From: a virus
DNA length: 64,000 nucleotides
Virus record (IMG/VR): IMGVR_UViG_3300035156_000206
Coordinates: 1-64,000 of that record
Strand: one strand, 5' to 3'
Part shown: positions 1-6,116 of the stretch, piece after piece
Layout: every line of letters begins with the position of its first letter
Numbering within the stretch: position 1 is the first letter of the stretch
The notes under the pieces: generated by a model
Seen by the model: the letters and a program-made list of their open reading frames with translations, nothing else
Database searches by the model: none
Told to the model about the DNA's origin: nothing
Translations under genes and position numbers: made by a program

Positions 1-180
1 CCAGGGGGGTCGGGGCCCGGGGGGGTCGGGCGGTAGTTATTATGGGGCGGGTCGGGGTCGGGGGATGTACCGGAAGTTGGTGGTCGGGAAGGGGGGTCGG
101 GTCGGGGCCTTGTTGACCGGGGTCGGGTCGGGGGCTGGAGTTCCAATGACCAGTCGGGGTCGGGGGGGTCGGACAGTGAA
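1..180 (+). repeat. G-rich GGGTCGGG repeat tract
   Basis: About eleven copies of a GGGTCGGG-type motif crowd the first 180 bases, nearly all in the same orientation on the plus strand. They overlap the 3' end of the first minus-strand gene, where they encode its proline-rich tail. The motif recurs at 18.46-18.54 kb and 20.8-21.6 kb. The runs of four or more Gs could form G-quadruplexes. Function unknown. Confidence 0.8.
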
Positions 181-426
181 GCTATTCATCCCACAGACGG
201 CTAACATGAACCTCAACTCGCCGAGTGTGATCTCATTGCCACCATCGGGCTCGGCATCGTACAGGAAGCGATAGACCTCTTCCTTATCTTCTTGTGTGGC
301 TTTGAAGTCTGTGAAGACATAGAGGATGTCTTCAAGAGCATGGTTAGGAAGTTGGTAAAGCTTCATGCTGTTGGAAAGAAGCTCACCAATCTTCTGGGAC
401 ATCAACGCAATGCGATGAGTGGTCAT
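40..426 (-). CDS. early protein with proline-rich C-terminal tail
   Basis: A 128-residue protein of unknown function. Residues 1-80 look globular and acidic. From about residue 85 the chain becomes low-complexity and rich in Pro, Arg and Thr (PRPRL, PAPDPTP, RPPFP, PRPRPAP), encoded by the G-rich repeat. A GGAG ribosome site precedes the ATG, and a sigma70-type promoter lies at 454-482. The tail may have grown by slippage or recombination of the repeat, so its length may vary between relatives. Confidence 0.8.
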   Translation of the reverse strand: MTTHRIALMSQKIGELLSNSMKLYQLPNHALEDILYVFTDFKATQEDKEEVYRFLYDAEPDGGNEITLGELRFMLAVCGMNSFTVRPPRPRLVIGTPAPDPTPVNKAPTRPPFPTTNFRYIPRPRPAP

Positions 427-453
427 GTTAATCTCCAGGGTGATGGTGAGCTT

Positions 454-482
454 ATTATACTGACTTTATTTTAGAAAGTCAA
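454..482 (-). promoter_or_regulatory. early promoter
   Basis: -35 TTGACT and -10 TATAAT with a 17-bp spacer, reading into the gene at 40-426. Confidence 0.85.
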
Positions 483-488
483 CGAGGG

Positions 489-743
489 CTAGTCGACGTA
501 CCTGAGGATGCAGCAGAAGGGGACGCTGATGATGCCCATTTCATTTTCAGGAACCCGGAACTCTGGATCGAGACGAATCATGGCCCAGTCTGCATCACCC
601 GGTTCTTCATCGTACTCCATCAAGAGACGAACAGCAGTTACGGTCCCGATCTGCTCAGGGTAGACTTCCCAGACCTTCTCTGGGTCAATGGGGGTACCAA
701 TGACCACTTTCTTGCCGGTGTCTTGTTGCGTGAGCTTCAGCAT
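489..743 (-). CDS. hypothetical protein
   Basis: An 84-residue acidic protein with no recognised motif. The N-terminal part (VIGTPIDPEKVWEVYPEQIGTV) resembles a small beta-barrel in character, but this is only an impression. AGGA sits nine bases before the ATG. It overlaps the end of the upstream gene by seven bases, so the two are probably translated together from the promoter at 1355-1382. Confidence 0.75.
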   Translation of the reverse strand: MLKLTQQDTGKKVVIGTPIDPEKVWEVYPEQIGTVTAVRLLMEYDEEPGDADWAMIRLDPEFRVPENEMGIISVPFCCILRYVD

Positions 744-925
744 GGGATGTGTCCTAACATATCAGCGAGGTCTTGTTTGATTTCGTCCTTGGTCTTGCAC
801 CCTTCATCGCCCTGGAGGTGAGGGATGAATGTCCCCTCATACCAGTCTGAGAAGTCCTGCTTGAACAGCATCTTGTAGATGGCCTCGTCCACGTCGCCAA
901 TATCAAGAGCCACGATAGCTCCCAT
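737..925 (-). CDS. hypothetical protein
   Basis: A 62-residue acidic protein, unrecognised. Its ATG lies 23 bases inside the upstream gene, an unusually deep overlap, and the ribosome site is weak. A GTG six codons downstream (VALDIGD) is an alternative start. It is the middle gene of a three-gene early operon. Confidence 0.6.
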   Translation of the reverse strand: MGAIVALDIGDVDEAIYKMLFKQDFSDWYEGTFIPHLQGDEGCKTKDEIKQDLADMLGHIPC

Positions 926-1325
926 CAGCCACTGCCTTCAAGGCTGCATAGTAAGCTTGGAGGGCACCTGCTTTTGCAGGACGGGTAAAAGAGGAACCAT
1001 CAATCTGGTAGGCTGTGACCACGCCTTCGATGTAGGCTTCTTCATCTTCAGTGCAGCGCTCTTGCACCACAACATTGTCGATGACGAGTGAGCGCTCACT
1101 GGCACAATCGAAGTAGGAGAAGTTGCCGCCTGGAGAAGCGATCACGAACGCCTCGATGTTGTAGACGTCCGATTCGAGACCAACGTACCACAATTCGAGG
1201 TCGCCGTCTTCACCCATCTTGTGGCACTGGTTGTGGCTGTGAATGGACAGGTCAATGTCACCATCGAACTTCATCACGGTGAACAGTGCTGCCAGGTTGG
1301 ATGCTGCTGTGATTGCGTTAATCAT
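903..1325 (-). CDS. hypothetical early protein
   Basis: A 140-residue acidic protein with no domain I recognise, first gene of a three-gene operon. The start is clear: the promoter at 1355-1382 is followed by ACTGACGAAGGAG and the ATG. Confidence 0.8.
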   Translation of the reverse strand: MINAITAASNLAALFTVMKFDGDIDLSIHSHNQCHKMGEDGDLELWYVGLESDVYNIEAFVIASPGGNFSYFDCASERSLVIDNVVVQERCTEDEEAYIEGVVTAYQIDGSSFTRPAKAGALQAYYAALKAVADGSYRGS

Positions 1326-1354
1326 TTTGTACTCCTTCGTCAGTTGATGTAATC

Positions 1355-1382
1355 ATTATACTGACTTTTGGAAGAAAGTCAA
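1355..1382 (-). promoter_or_regulatory. early promoter
   Basis: TTGACT and TATAAT with a 16-bp spacer carrying the AAAAGTCA half-site; the 5' leader ATCAACTGACGAAGGAG is shared with many promoters in this window. Confidence 0.9.
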
Positions 1383-1390
1383 CTGCAATG

Positions 1391-1413
1391 CAAAAAGGAC
1401 CCGAAGGTCCTTT
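1391..1413 (-). terminator. rho-independent terminator
   Basis: AAAGGACC, tetraloop and GGTCCTTT followed by a T-run on the minus strand, just past the gene at 1416-1988. The same GGACC hairpin recurs at 2564 and 5171. Confidence 0.85.
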
Positions 1414-1415
1414 GC

Positions 1416-1988
1416 TTAATCGTACAGCGAACGATTGCTTGGTGCTTTAGGCTTTTTGGCTTTGGTCACACCCATCTTGATCAGCCATGCTTCGAAGTCA
1501 ACCAAGGTCATCATGATTGGGCCCAGATTGATGTCATCGTCTTGATGTCCGGTGCCTTCTCTGAACTGGTTGTATGGGAGGCAGTGGCCATCATCCTGCA
1601 ACTGGATAGAGTTCTTCCACTTGATGTATGTGAGCTGGTAGAACTCAGTGGGCTTCAGGCGGCACGACAGTTGCTTGCAGATGTACTTGATGATGTCTTC
1701 ATCAGGGAGAACCACATCCTTGACTGCACCAAGGTTGGCCTTGGCCAGGAATGCATCCAGCTCATCGATCGAGGTGAAGGTCTGGCGCTTCTTGACGTTG
1801 ACAACCTCGACGTTGACAACCTCGACGTTGTATTCCTTCTTGCCCGTCAACCAGTTCTTGTCGATGTCGAGATCAATCAGAAACTGACCCTTTGGAGTCG
1901 AGGCCCGAAACACCTGCATGTCCGGAGCATCGTGATACTTAGCGCGGCGTACCAGATTGTACTTCGCTTTGAGTTCTGTGAGTGTCAT
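1416..1988 (-). CDS. hypothetical early protein with VEVVN repeat
   Basis: A 190-residue protein of unknown function. Near residue 55 it carries a perfect tandem duplication, VEVVNVEVVN, matching a 15-bp DNA repeat at about 1793-1827. That suggests a recent slippage event. The C-terminus is basic (KAKKPKAPSNR). It has its own promoter at 2021-2048 and terminator at 1391-1413, so it is a single-gene unit. Confidence 0.85.
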   Translation of the reverse strand: MTLTELKAKYNLVRRAKYHDAPDMQVFRASTPKGQFLIDLDIDKNWLTGKKEYNVEVVNVEVVNVKKRQTFTSIDELDAFLAKANLGAVKDVVLPDEDIIKYICKQLSCRLKPTEFYQLTYIKWKNSIQLQDDGHCLPYNQFREGTGHQDDDINLGPIMMTLVDFEAWLIKMGVTKAKKPKAPSNRSLYD

Positions 1989-2020
1989 TTGGTTTCTCCA
2001 TTTCGTCAGTCGATGTAATC

Positions 2021-2048
2021 ATTATACTGACTTTTGGAAAAATGTCAA
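2021..2048 (-). promoter_or_regulatory. early promoter
   Basis: TTGACA and TATAAT, 16-bp spacer, for the gene at 1416-1988. Confidence 0.9.
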
Positions 2049-2051
2049 CGG

Positions 2052-2414
2052 TTACAAAATGGGGCCACGTTGTGCATACGAGTAGTTGTTGACCATATCG
2101 GATTCCATCAACTCAACAAGGGACAAGTCCTTGGCGGCGTATCCACAGTACATGTCCGTCACATCCCCTGTGATATCAAACAGGCGACCGTTGATCCTGG
2201 ACAGGATATGACAATTATTGGTCAAGCAGACAGGCTGGGCATCAAAGGCCAATGCCAACATGATGGCAAGGTTGCCGCAATTACCTTTTGAGAATATCTC
2301 GGTGATGATATTCTTGGCGCAATCATCTGGATCAAGACCAGGACACCAACTTGCATCCTGGCTCCGAAGAGCAGATAAGAACAACTGCACCTCGGCTAAA
2401 TTTATCTGTTTCAT
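2052..2414 (-). CDS. hypothetical early protein
   Basis: A 120-residue protein, unrecognised. It contains a KGNCGNLAIMLALAFD stretch. A Cys in a GNCG turn before a helix recalls papain-fold active sites, but no matching His/Asp can be assigned, so no enzyme is claimed. GGAG ribosome site and a promoter at 2446-2473. Confidence 0.8.
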   Translation of the reverse strand: MKQINLAEVQLFLSALRSQDASWCPGLDPDDCAKNIITEIFSKGNCGNLAIMLALAFDAQPVCLTNNCHILSRINGRLFDITGDVTDMYCGYAAKDLSLVELMESDMVNNYSYAQRGPIL

Positions 2415-2445
2415 TCAATCTCCAAATTCGTCAGTCGATGTAATC

Positions 2446-2473
2446 ATTATACTGACTTTTGGAAATTTGTCAA
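2446..2473 (-). promoter_or_regulatory. early promoter
   Basis: TTGACA and TATAAT, 16-bp spacer; starts immediately downstream of the CCA end of the tRNA at 2477. Confidence 0.9.
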
Positions 2474-2476
2474 CTG

Positions 2477-2553
2477 TGGTAGGCCGTACTGGACTCGAAC
2501 CAGTGACCAATCCATTATGAGTGAACTGCTCTAACCAACTGAGCTAACGGCCC
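2477..2553 (-). tRNA. tRNA-Met/Ile2 (CAU)
   Basis: A complete cloverleaf: GGGCCGT/ACGGCCT acceptor stem, GCTC/GAGC D-stem, GTTCA-CTCATAA-TGGAT anticodon arm, ACTGG-TTCGAGT-CCAGT T-arm, encoded CCA. The anticodon CAT cannot separate elongator Met from lysidine-modified Ile2. The TTGGTC variable region resembles Ile2, while other positions resemble Met. Confidence 0.93.
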
Positions 2554-2563
2554 CACATACAAC

Positions 2564-2586
2564 AAAGGACCCGAAGGTCCTTTTTA
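2564..2586 (-). terminator. terminator-like hairpin
   Basis: AAAGGACC/GGTCCTTT hairpin directly after the gene at 2587-2841. The T-run is longer on the plus side, so on the minus strand it may act as an attenuator, letting some transcripts continue into the tRNA at 2477-2553. Confidence 0.65.
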
Positions 2587-2841
2587 TTACGCAGTACGCT
2601 TCTGTGCGTACTTACTGCCTTTGTTGCCCTTGCCTTCAGGCGCTTTCGACTTCGGACGCTGGGCATCGCGTTCTGCTGCCAGCGTTTCGGCTTCACGCTT
2701 GATACGCTCCAGGGCACGAACGGTCTTCACCTTGCCGTGGATCGCCTTGGTCTGAGCCGGGCCTTTTTGACCTGCCAGGTGTAGGGCCGTGAACTGCTTG
2801 GCGATGATCTTCTTCTGTACTGCTTTGTTCTGACGAGTCAT
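2587..2841 (-). CDS. small basic protein
   Basis: An 84-residue, very lysine- and arginine-rich protein (KAVQKKIIAKQ, RALERIKREAE, KGNKGSKYAQKRTA), probably helical in the middle and disordered at the C-terminus. The charge suggests nucleic-acid binding, but no family is recognised. It ends an operon starting with the pilin-like peptide and three tRNAs. Confidence 0.75.
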   Translation of the reverse strand: MTRQNKAVQKKIIAKQFTALHLAGQKGPAQTKAIHGKVKTVRALERIKREAETLAAERDAQRPKSKAPEGKGNKGSKYAQKRTA

Positions 2842-2877
2842 GTATCTCTTTCTGACGAGTGGAACTACTAAGGAAAC

Positions 2878-2952
2878 TGGATGCGGGAGGACGAATCGAA
2901 CGTCCGGGGCTTGGCTTATGAGACCTAGTTTGCCACCAACGACATTCCCGCA
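2878..2952 (-). tRNA. tRNA-Met (CAU)
   Basis: TGCGGGA/TCCCGCA acceptor stem, GGACG-TTCGATT-CGTCC T-arm and encoded CCA. The anticodon loop CTCATAA gives CAT. The anticodon stem has one mismatch and the D-stem is TGTC/GGCA, so the molecule is slightly degenerate. Elongator Met, initiator or Ile2 identity cannot be told from sequence alone. Confidence 0.85.
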
Positions 2953-2960
2953 CTGAAACT

Positions 2961-3036
2961 TGGTGCCCTCAGCAGGATTCGAACCCGCGACCCCCTGATT
3001 ACAAATCAGGTGCTCTACCAGCTGAGCTATAAGGGC
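2961..3036 (-). tRNA. tRNA-Thr (UGU)
   Basis: Standard cloverleaf with CCTGA-TTTGTAA-TCAGG anticodon arm (anticodon TGT), GCGGG-TTCGAAT-CCTGC T-arm and encoded CCA. Confidence 0.95.
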
Positions 3037-3052
3037 GAAACTTGTATTACTT

Positions 3053-3129
3053 TGGTGCCACGAGAGGGACTCGAACCCCCAACCTCCGGCTTCGTAGGCC
3101 AGCGCTCTATCCAGTTGAGCTATCGAGGC
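3053..3129 (-). tRNA. tRNA-Arg (ACG)
   Basis: CTGGC-CTACGAA-GCCGG anticodon arm (anticodon ACG), GGGGG-TTCGAGT-CCCTC T-arm, encoded CCA, and one mismatch in the acceptor stem. Reading all CGN-type codons with A34 would need deamination by host TadA. Confidence 0.93.
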
Positions 3130-3146
3130 AGACTGCTATTTAGTGC

Positions 3147-3269
3147 TTACCACAACTTAGCAACAAAATGGGTCACAATCCATATCACAGCAATTGCACC
3201 AACAATGGCAGTACCACCCGCAATCACAATCACCATCTCAATTGCAGTAAAGCCGTTTTGCTGATTCAT
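3147..3269 (-). CDS. type IV pilin-like mini-peptide
   Basis: A 40-residue peptide that looks like the N-terminus of a type IV prepilin and nothing else. It has a short polar leader MNQQNG, a Gly before Phe, Glu at position +5 (GFTAIEMVIVIAGG), then one continuous hydrophobic helix ending VTHFVAKLW. Known prepilins are cut by PilD after that Gly and assemble through this helix; the pilin head domain is absent here. It is the first gene after the promoter at 3302-3330 and precedes three tRNAs. Inference: it could enter the host pilin pool and block pilus assembly. Confidence 0.75.
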   Translation of the reverse strand: MNQQNGFTAIEMVIVIAGGTAIVGAIAVIWIVTHFVAKLW

Positions 3270-3301
3270 CTTGCTCTCGCTGTTTGTTAACCGATGAAGA
3301 C

Positions 3302-3330
3302 AGTATACGGTGGCTTCATCAGTTAGTCAA
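3302..3330 (-). promoter_or_regulatory. promoter of the pilin-like/tRNA operon
   Basis: TTGACT and TATACT with a 17-bp spacer. It drives the mini-pilin gene, tRNA-Arg, tRNA-Thr, tRNA-Met and the small basic protein. Confidence 0.85.
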
Positions 3331-3339
3331 CAGTTTTCT

Positions 3340-3609
3340 CTACAGCTTCACCCACTCATTGTAGATCTCTTCTGCCTCTGCCTTGATGGAGGCATCAATG
3401 TCCTCGTCCGTCATATCTGCAGTTCGGTCATCGTCCCAGATGGAGTACAGCTCAGTAGCAATAGTGTTCAAAGCTGTCAGCTTCGCATCCGGATCTTTGA
3501 TGTTGATGGCCAGCTCAGGCATATCACGAAGAGTATCTTCTTCACAGCTCTGGTTGTGAACTGCACCAATCAGTGCAGACTTGAACACGCGGAATGTACT
3601 GTTTGCCAT
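3340..3609 (-). CDS. hypothetical acidic protein
   Basis: An 89-residue acidic protein (MANSTFRVFKS start), unrecognised. An upstream in-frame ATG lies at the promoter -10 itself, so the ATG after GAGGAG at 3609 is chosen. Confidence 0.8.
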   Translation of the reverse strand: MANSTFRVFKSALIGAVHNQSCEEDTLRDMPELAINIKDPDAKLTALNTIATELYSIWDDDRTADMTDEDIDASIKAEAEEIYNEWVKL

Positions 3610-3637
3610 TTCATTCTCCTCATCAGTTAATACATTC

Positions 3638-3665
3638 ATTATACTGACTTTTGGAAAAATGTCAA
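3638..3665 (-). promoter_or_regulatory. early promoter
   Basis: TTGACA and TATAAT, 16-bp spacer, overlapping the stop codon of the gene at 3666-4397. Confidence 0.9.
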
Positions 3666-4397
3666 CTAGGCTTTACGCATCACAAACAGAGTCATCGTCT
3701 TGTCTGGAATCTGTTGCAGTTTGTCCTGCTTCAGTTTCCATTGCTCCATGCCGGCAGGCGTCAGGCCCGAAGGTGCTGTACGAGGCAGGGGACGTGCAGA
3801 CCACAACTTGTCATCTGGCAGGTTGCTACCGTTGTAGACGAACGGTTTGCCATTTGCGTCTGGCATTGGGACACCATCAACAATCACATTGATGACATAG
3901 CCACGTGCACCAGCGGCGAGCTTCTTCCACAACTCAGCACCACCTTGGTATTGGGTGTTGTCGCTGATGATCGTCAAGCCCATCTCAACGAGGGCAACGT
4001 ACAGCATCGCACCGTAGCCACCACGAGCCATCTTCGGATCATTTGCAACGACGAGGTCGACCTGCACCGCACCTGGCAATTTAAGGCCCGGATTGCTGTT
4101 GCTGATCATCTGCTCTTTAAAGTCCAGCGTCACGTAGACGGCTGCACCAGCGACATTGTCTGCAGGACGAGTACCGCGCTTACCAATGAATGCTCCGCTG
4201 TGGTCTTGGCGAATGTAGACGACGTAGTTCGGGTCGTCCTTCACCAGCTTGAATTCATCGGCCAAGGTCCGATCGCTAAAGAAGTGATCGAAGCTGCTGG
4301 TATCCATTTGGAGCTTTTTTGGTTTGCCATCGGCATCTTCAGGGGCGTATGGCATCTCTTTGAGCAGGTTCTCGTTAAGTATTTGGTCTAATCGCAT
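3666..4397 (-). CDS. GNAT-like protein with capsid-targeting-type N-terminus
   Basis: A 243-residue protein. The N-terminus MRLDQILNE resembles the T4 capsid-targeting sequence cut by the prohead protease after an (L/I)xE motif. The centre, ARGGYGAMLYVALVEMGLT followed by SDNTQYQGGAELWKKLA, matches the pattern of phage GNAT-type acetyltransferase domains (Gly-rich turn, then a D-x-Q-Y-x-G-A-x-x-W-x-K-L helix). If both readings hold, it would be packaged in the head and injected. AAGGAA ribosome site; CTAAATAAG, a weak late-promoter match, lies just upstream at about 4419. Confidence 0.75.
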   Translation of the reverse strand: MRLDQILNENLLKEMPYAPEDADGKPKKLQMDTSSFDHFFSDRTLADEFKLVKDDPNYVVYIRQDHSGAFIGKRGTRPADNVAGAAVYVTLDFKEQMISNSNPGLKLPGAVQVDLVVANDPKMARGGYGAMLYVALVEMGLTIISDNTQYQGGAELWKKLAAGARGYVINVIVDGVPMPDANGKPFVYNGSNLPDDKLWSARPLPRTAPSGLTPAGMEQWKLKQDKLQQIPDKTMTLFVMRKA

Positions 4398-4418
4398 TTG
4401 GGTTCCTTTGTTATGGGC

Positions 4419-4718
4419 TTATTTAGCCTCGAACTGAGACAAGAACTCCAGGCAGTCCTTCAAGCCATCACGGCCGACGAACACAATATGATCTTGATCT
4501 TCGGGGCCATAGACAACGAGGATGTTGCATTCGTCCATGTCGAGGCTCTGGCGACCATTACGATCCCCGTACACCCAGTGGCGACCATAGGCACCTGCTT
4601 TGGTGTTGATGAGCTCTTTGATCTCGTCATCATCGTATACCTTGTCCTGCGAGCCATGCGTGACGGCACCGAACACTTTAACCTCAGACAATGGAGGTGG
4701 GCTGTAGATGGTAATCAT
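4419..4718 (-). CDS. hypothetical early protein
   Basis: A 99-residue protein starting MITIYSPPPLSEVKVFG, chosen because it follows GACGAAAGGCATTCA. The longer frame would start inside the promoter. No domain recognised. Confidence 0.8.
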   Translation of the reverse strand: MITIYSPPPLSEVKVFGAVTHGSQDKVYDDDEIKELINTKAGAYGRHWVYGDRNGRQSLDMDECNILVVYGPEDQDHIVFVGRDGLKDCLEFLSQFEAK

Positions 4719-4746
4719 TGAATGCCTTTCGTCAGTTGATATTCCT

Positions 4747-4775
4747 ATTATACTGACTTTCTTACAAAAAGTCAA
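4747..4775 (-). promoter_or_regulatory. early promoter
   Basis: TTGACT and TATAAT, 17-bp spacer, for the gene at 4419-4718. Confidence 0.9.
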
Positions 4776-4793
4776 CTGACGTAGGCTTAAAAG

Positions 4794-5087
4794 TTATGTC
4801 GCATCCGATGTGCGTCTTTGTGGCATTCTTGAGACCAGTTCTTCGAACCAGCCTGGGACGCGCTTGTAGTTGATGTACGCGGCAATGTGCTTGGGATAAA
4901 CTTGCTCCAGCTTTGCCAGGTCATCTGCATCAGCAATCCAGATCAACTCCCAGAGGGCGTTGTTGAATTTGTCTGCTGTGCCGTAGTGCTTGCATTTGAT
5001 TAGGGATAACTCTCCCTCGTCCAGATCGATGTCTGGCTTAGCATCCTCAGGACGCTGCTCTTCCTTAGGATCACCAATAATGTACAT
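4794..5087 (-). CDS. hypothetical early protein
   Basis: A 97-residue acidic protein (DIDLDEGELSLIKCKHYGTADKF), unrecognised. A perfect GGAGG lies before the ATG. Confidence 0.8.
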   Translation of the reverse strand: MYIIGDPKEEQRPEDAKPDIDLDEGELSLIKCKHYGTADKFNNALWELIWIADADDLAKLEQVYPKHIAAYINYKRVPGWFEELVSRMPQRRTSDAT

Positions 5088-5119
5088 CTTGATACCTCCG
5101 TTGTGAGTGTCAGTAAGTC

Positions 5120-5148
5120 ACTATACTGTGTTACGGAGGAAATGTCAA
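5120..5148 (-). promoter_or_regulatory. early promoter
   Basis: TTGACA and TATAGT, 17-bp spacer. The spacer lacks the AAAAGTCA half-site, so it is a different class from most promoters here. Confidence 0.85.
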
Positions 5149-5164
5149 CGATCACATCGCAAAA

Positions 5165-5188
5165 GGAAAAGGACCCGAAGGTCCTTGT
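5165..5188 (-). terminator. terminator hairpin
   Basis: GGACC-CGAA-GGTCC hairpin with an A/T-rich flank after the gene at 5192-5368. Confidence 0.75.
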
Positions 5189-5191
5189 CTC

Positions 5192-5368
5192 TCAATCCAT
5201 TTCAGACTGAGTCAGTTTATCGATTGCTTGGTTGTAGCTTCGGCGCATCGCACGCATGAAAGCTTTGCGTCCTTTACGGCCGCTTGGTGCACAGCATGAG
5301 CAGTGCAAACCTCCACCACCGAGCTTGGCATGGCAGGTTTTGAGAAAGTGTTTCTTTTCGCGAATCAT
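5192..5368 (-). CDS. small Cys-rich basic protein
   Basis: A 58-residue basic protein starting MIREKKHFLKTCHAKLGG. CHAKLGGGGLHCSCC could bind a zinc ion through three or four Cys/His residues, and an Arg/Lys-rich helix follows. A longer frame upstream only reads through tRNA sequence; AAGGAG before 5368 fixes the start. It is the last gene of the tRNA-Ser/Lys transcript. Confidence 0.8.
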   Translation of the reverse strand: MIREKKHFLKTCHAKLGGGGLHCSCCAPSGRKGRKAFMRAMRRSYNQAIDKLTQSEMD

Positions 5369-5420
5369 GGTTAGGGTCTCCTTATAATAACCTAATGCAT
5401 GGTACGCTCCTTTCTTTTGT

Positions 5421-5617
5421 TGGGCAGGACTAGATGGAATCGCACCACCGACCTCTTGGTTAAATACCAAGCGCTCTACCATCACGGCCGTTGGTTGGAG
5501 CACCCAGGTAACGTTACCTCCCGGGCGAGTCTGACGTCGTTTCGTGATGTTGGACATTCACATTAACGAGGAGGCCTCCCCGTCGCAGCCGCAGTCCACA
5601 AACTGAGCTATAGTCCC
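5421..5617 (-). tRNA. tRNA-Lys (UUU) split by an insertion in the D-arm
   Basis: Two halves of one tRNA in the right order. The 5' half (5617 to about 5596) has acceptor GGGACTA and D-stem GCTC. The 3' half (about 5481 to 5421) has D-stem GAGC, a perfect CTTGG-TATTTAA-CCAAG anticodon arm (TTT), a GGTGG/CCATC T-stem, and TAGTCCT pairing with the 5' acceptor strand. Between them are about 117 extra bases, flanked by a TGG direct repeat and holding palindromic GGAGGCCTCC and AGGTAACGTTACCT. The T-loop has G instead of T at position 55, so the gene may be decaying. Too short for a group I intron. Confidence 0.6.
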
Positions 5618-5629
5618 ATTGATCTGTAA

Positions 5630-5719
5630 TGGCGGAAACGGTGGGATTCGAACCCACGGGCCCTGTTACGGGCCGCCGGTTTAGCAAACCGGTGCCTTAA
5701 GCCTCTCAGCCACATTTCC
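5630..5719 (-). tRNA. tRNA-Ser (GCU)
   Basis: Class II tRNA with CCGGT-TTGCTAA-ACCGG anticodon arm, a long GGCCCGTAACAGGGCC variable arm, GTGGG-TTCGAAT-CCCAC T-arm and encoded CCA. Confidence 0.95.
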
Positions 5720-5736
5720 GAACAACTATTTATTCG

Positions 5737-5827
5737 TGGCGGAAGCGGTGGGATTCGAACCCACGGAGCCCTTTCGGACTCGGCAGTTTTCAAGACTGCT
5801 GCCTTAAACCAGCTCGGCCACGCTTCC
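5737..5827 (-). tRNA. tRNA-Ser (UGA)
   Basis: Class II tRNA with GCAGT-CTTGAAA-ACTGC anticodon arm, GAGTCCGAAAGGGCTC variable arm and encoded CCA. Together with the GCU isoacceptor it covers AGY and UCA codons. Confidence 0.95.
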
Positions 5828-5998
5828 TTAGTTAAGCACTACGTTACCCGGAGGGAACTAGACGGATCTCCACTCTGACTGCCTTTCGGCACCTGGCGAT
5901 TTCCAAAGAGTCCGAACCTACCCTAGCCGATAACTGGGAGAAATTGTTGCCATCTCCTTCAATAAATCAGAGGCCTACGCAGCGCTTCACTAATGACA
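5828..5998 (-). other. transcribed leader of the tRNA-Ser/Lys operon
   Basis: No open frame. On the minus strand it holds a GGAGA...TCTCC hairpin and GTGCCGAAAGGCA. A TCTAGTTCC stretch recalls the 3' end of the neighbouring tRNA-Lys, but no cloverleaf can be drawn; it may be a tRNA relic. Confidence 0.4.
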
Positions 5999-6026
5999 AT
6001 TATACGCATTGCTACGTAAATGTCAA
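5999..6026 (-). promoter_or_regulatory. tRNA operon promoter
   Basis: TTGACA and TATAAT, 16-bp spacer. Drives both tRNA-Ser genes, the split tRNA-Lys and probably the gene at 5192-5368. Confidence 0.9.
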
Positions 6027-6029
6027 CAG

Positions 6030-6116
6030 TTACTTTTCTGGATCGAGCCTACATACGATCCAGATCACAATGAGCTTGATCACTGTAACCAAGCTCACAA
6101 TTTCGAAGAACGTCAT
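6030..6116 (-). CDS. 28-aa membrane peptide
   Basis: A single-helix peptide (FFEIVSLVTVIKLIVIWIVC, then RLDPEK). Its ATG overlaps the stop codon of the gene at 6116-6862 (TAATG), the coupling used throughout this genome. No family recognised. Confidence 0.6.
   Translation of the reverse strand: MTFFEIVSLVTVIKLIVIWIVCRLDPEK

Noticed and set aside
3651-4391. 246-codon plus-strand frame
   Set aside because: It is the antisense of the GNAT-like gene at 3666-4397, lacks a ribosome site and has no protein-like motif.
5854-5930. Possible extra tRNA
   Set aside because: TCTAGTTCC resembles a tRNA 3' end, but no T-arm, anticodon arm or matching acceptor strand can be drawn.
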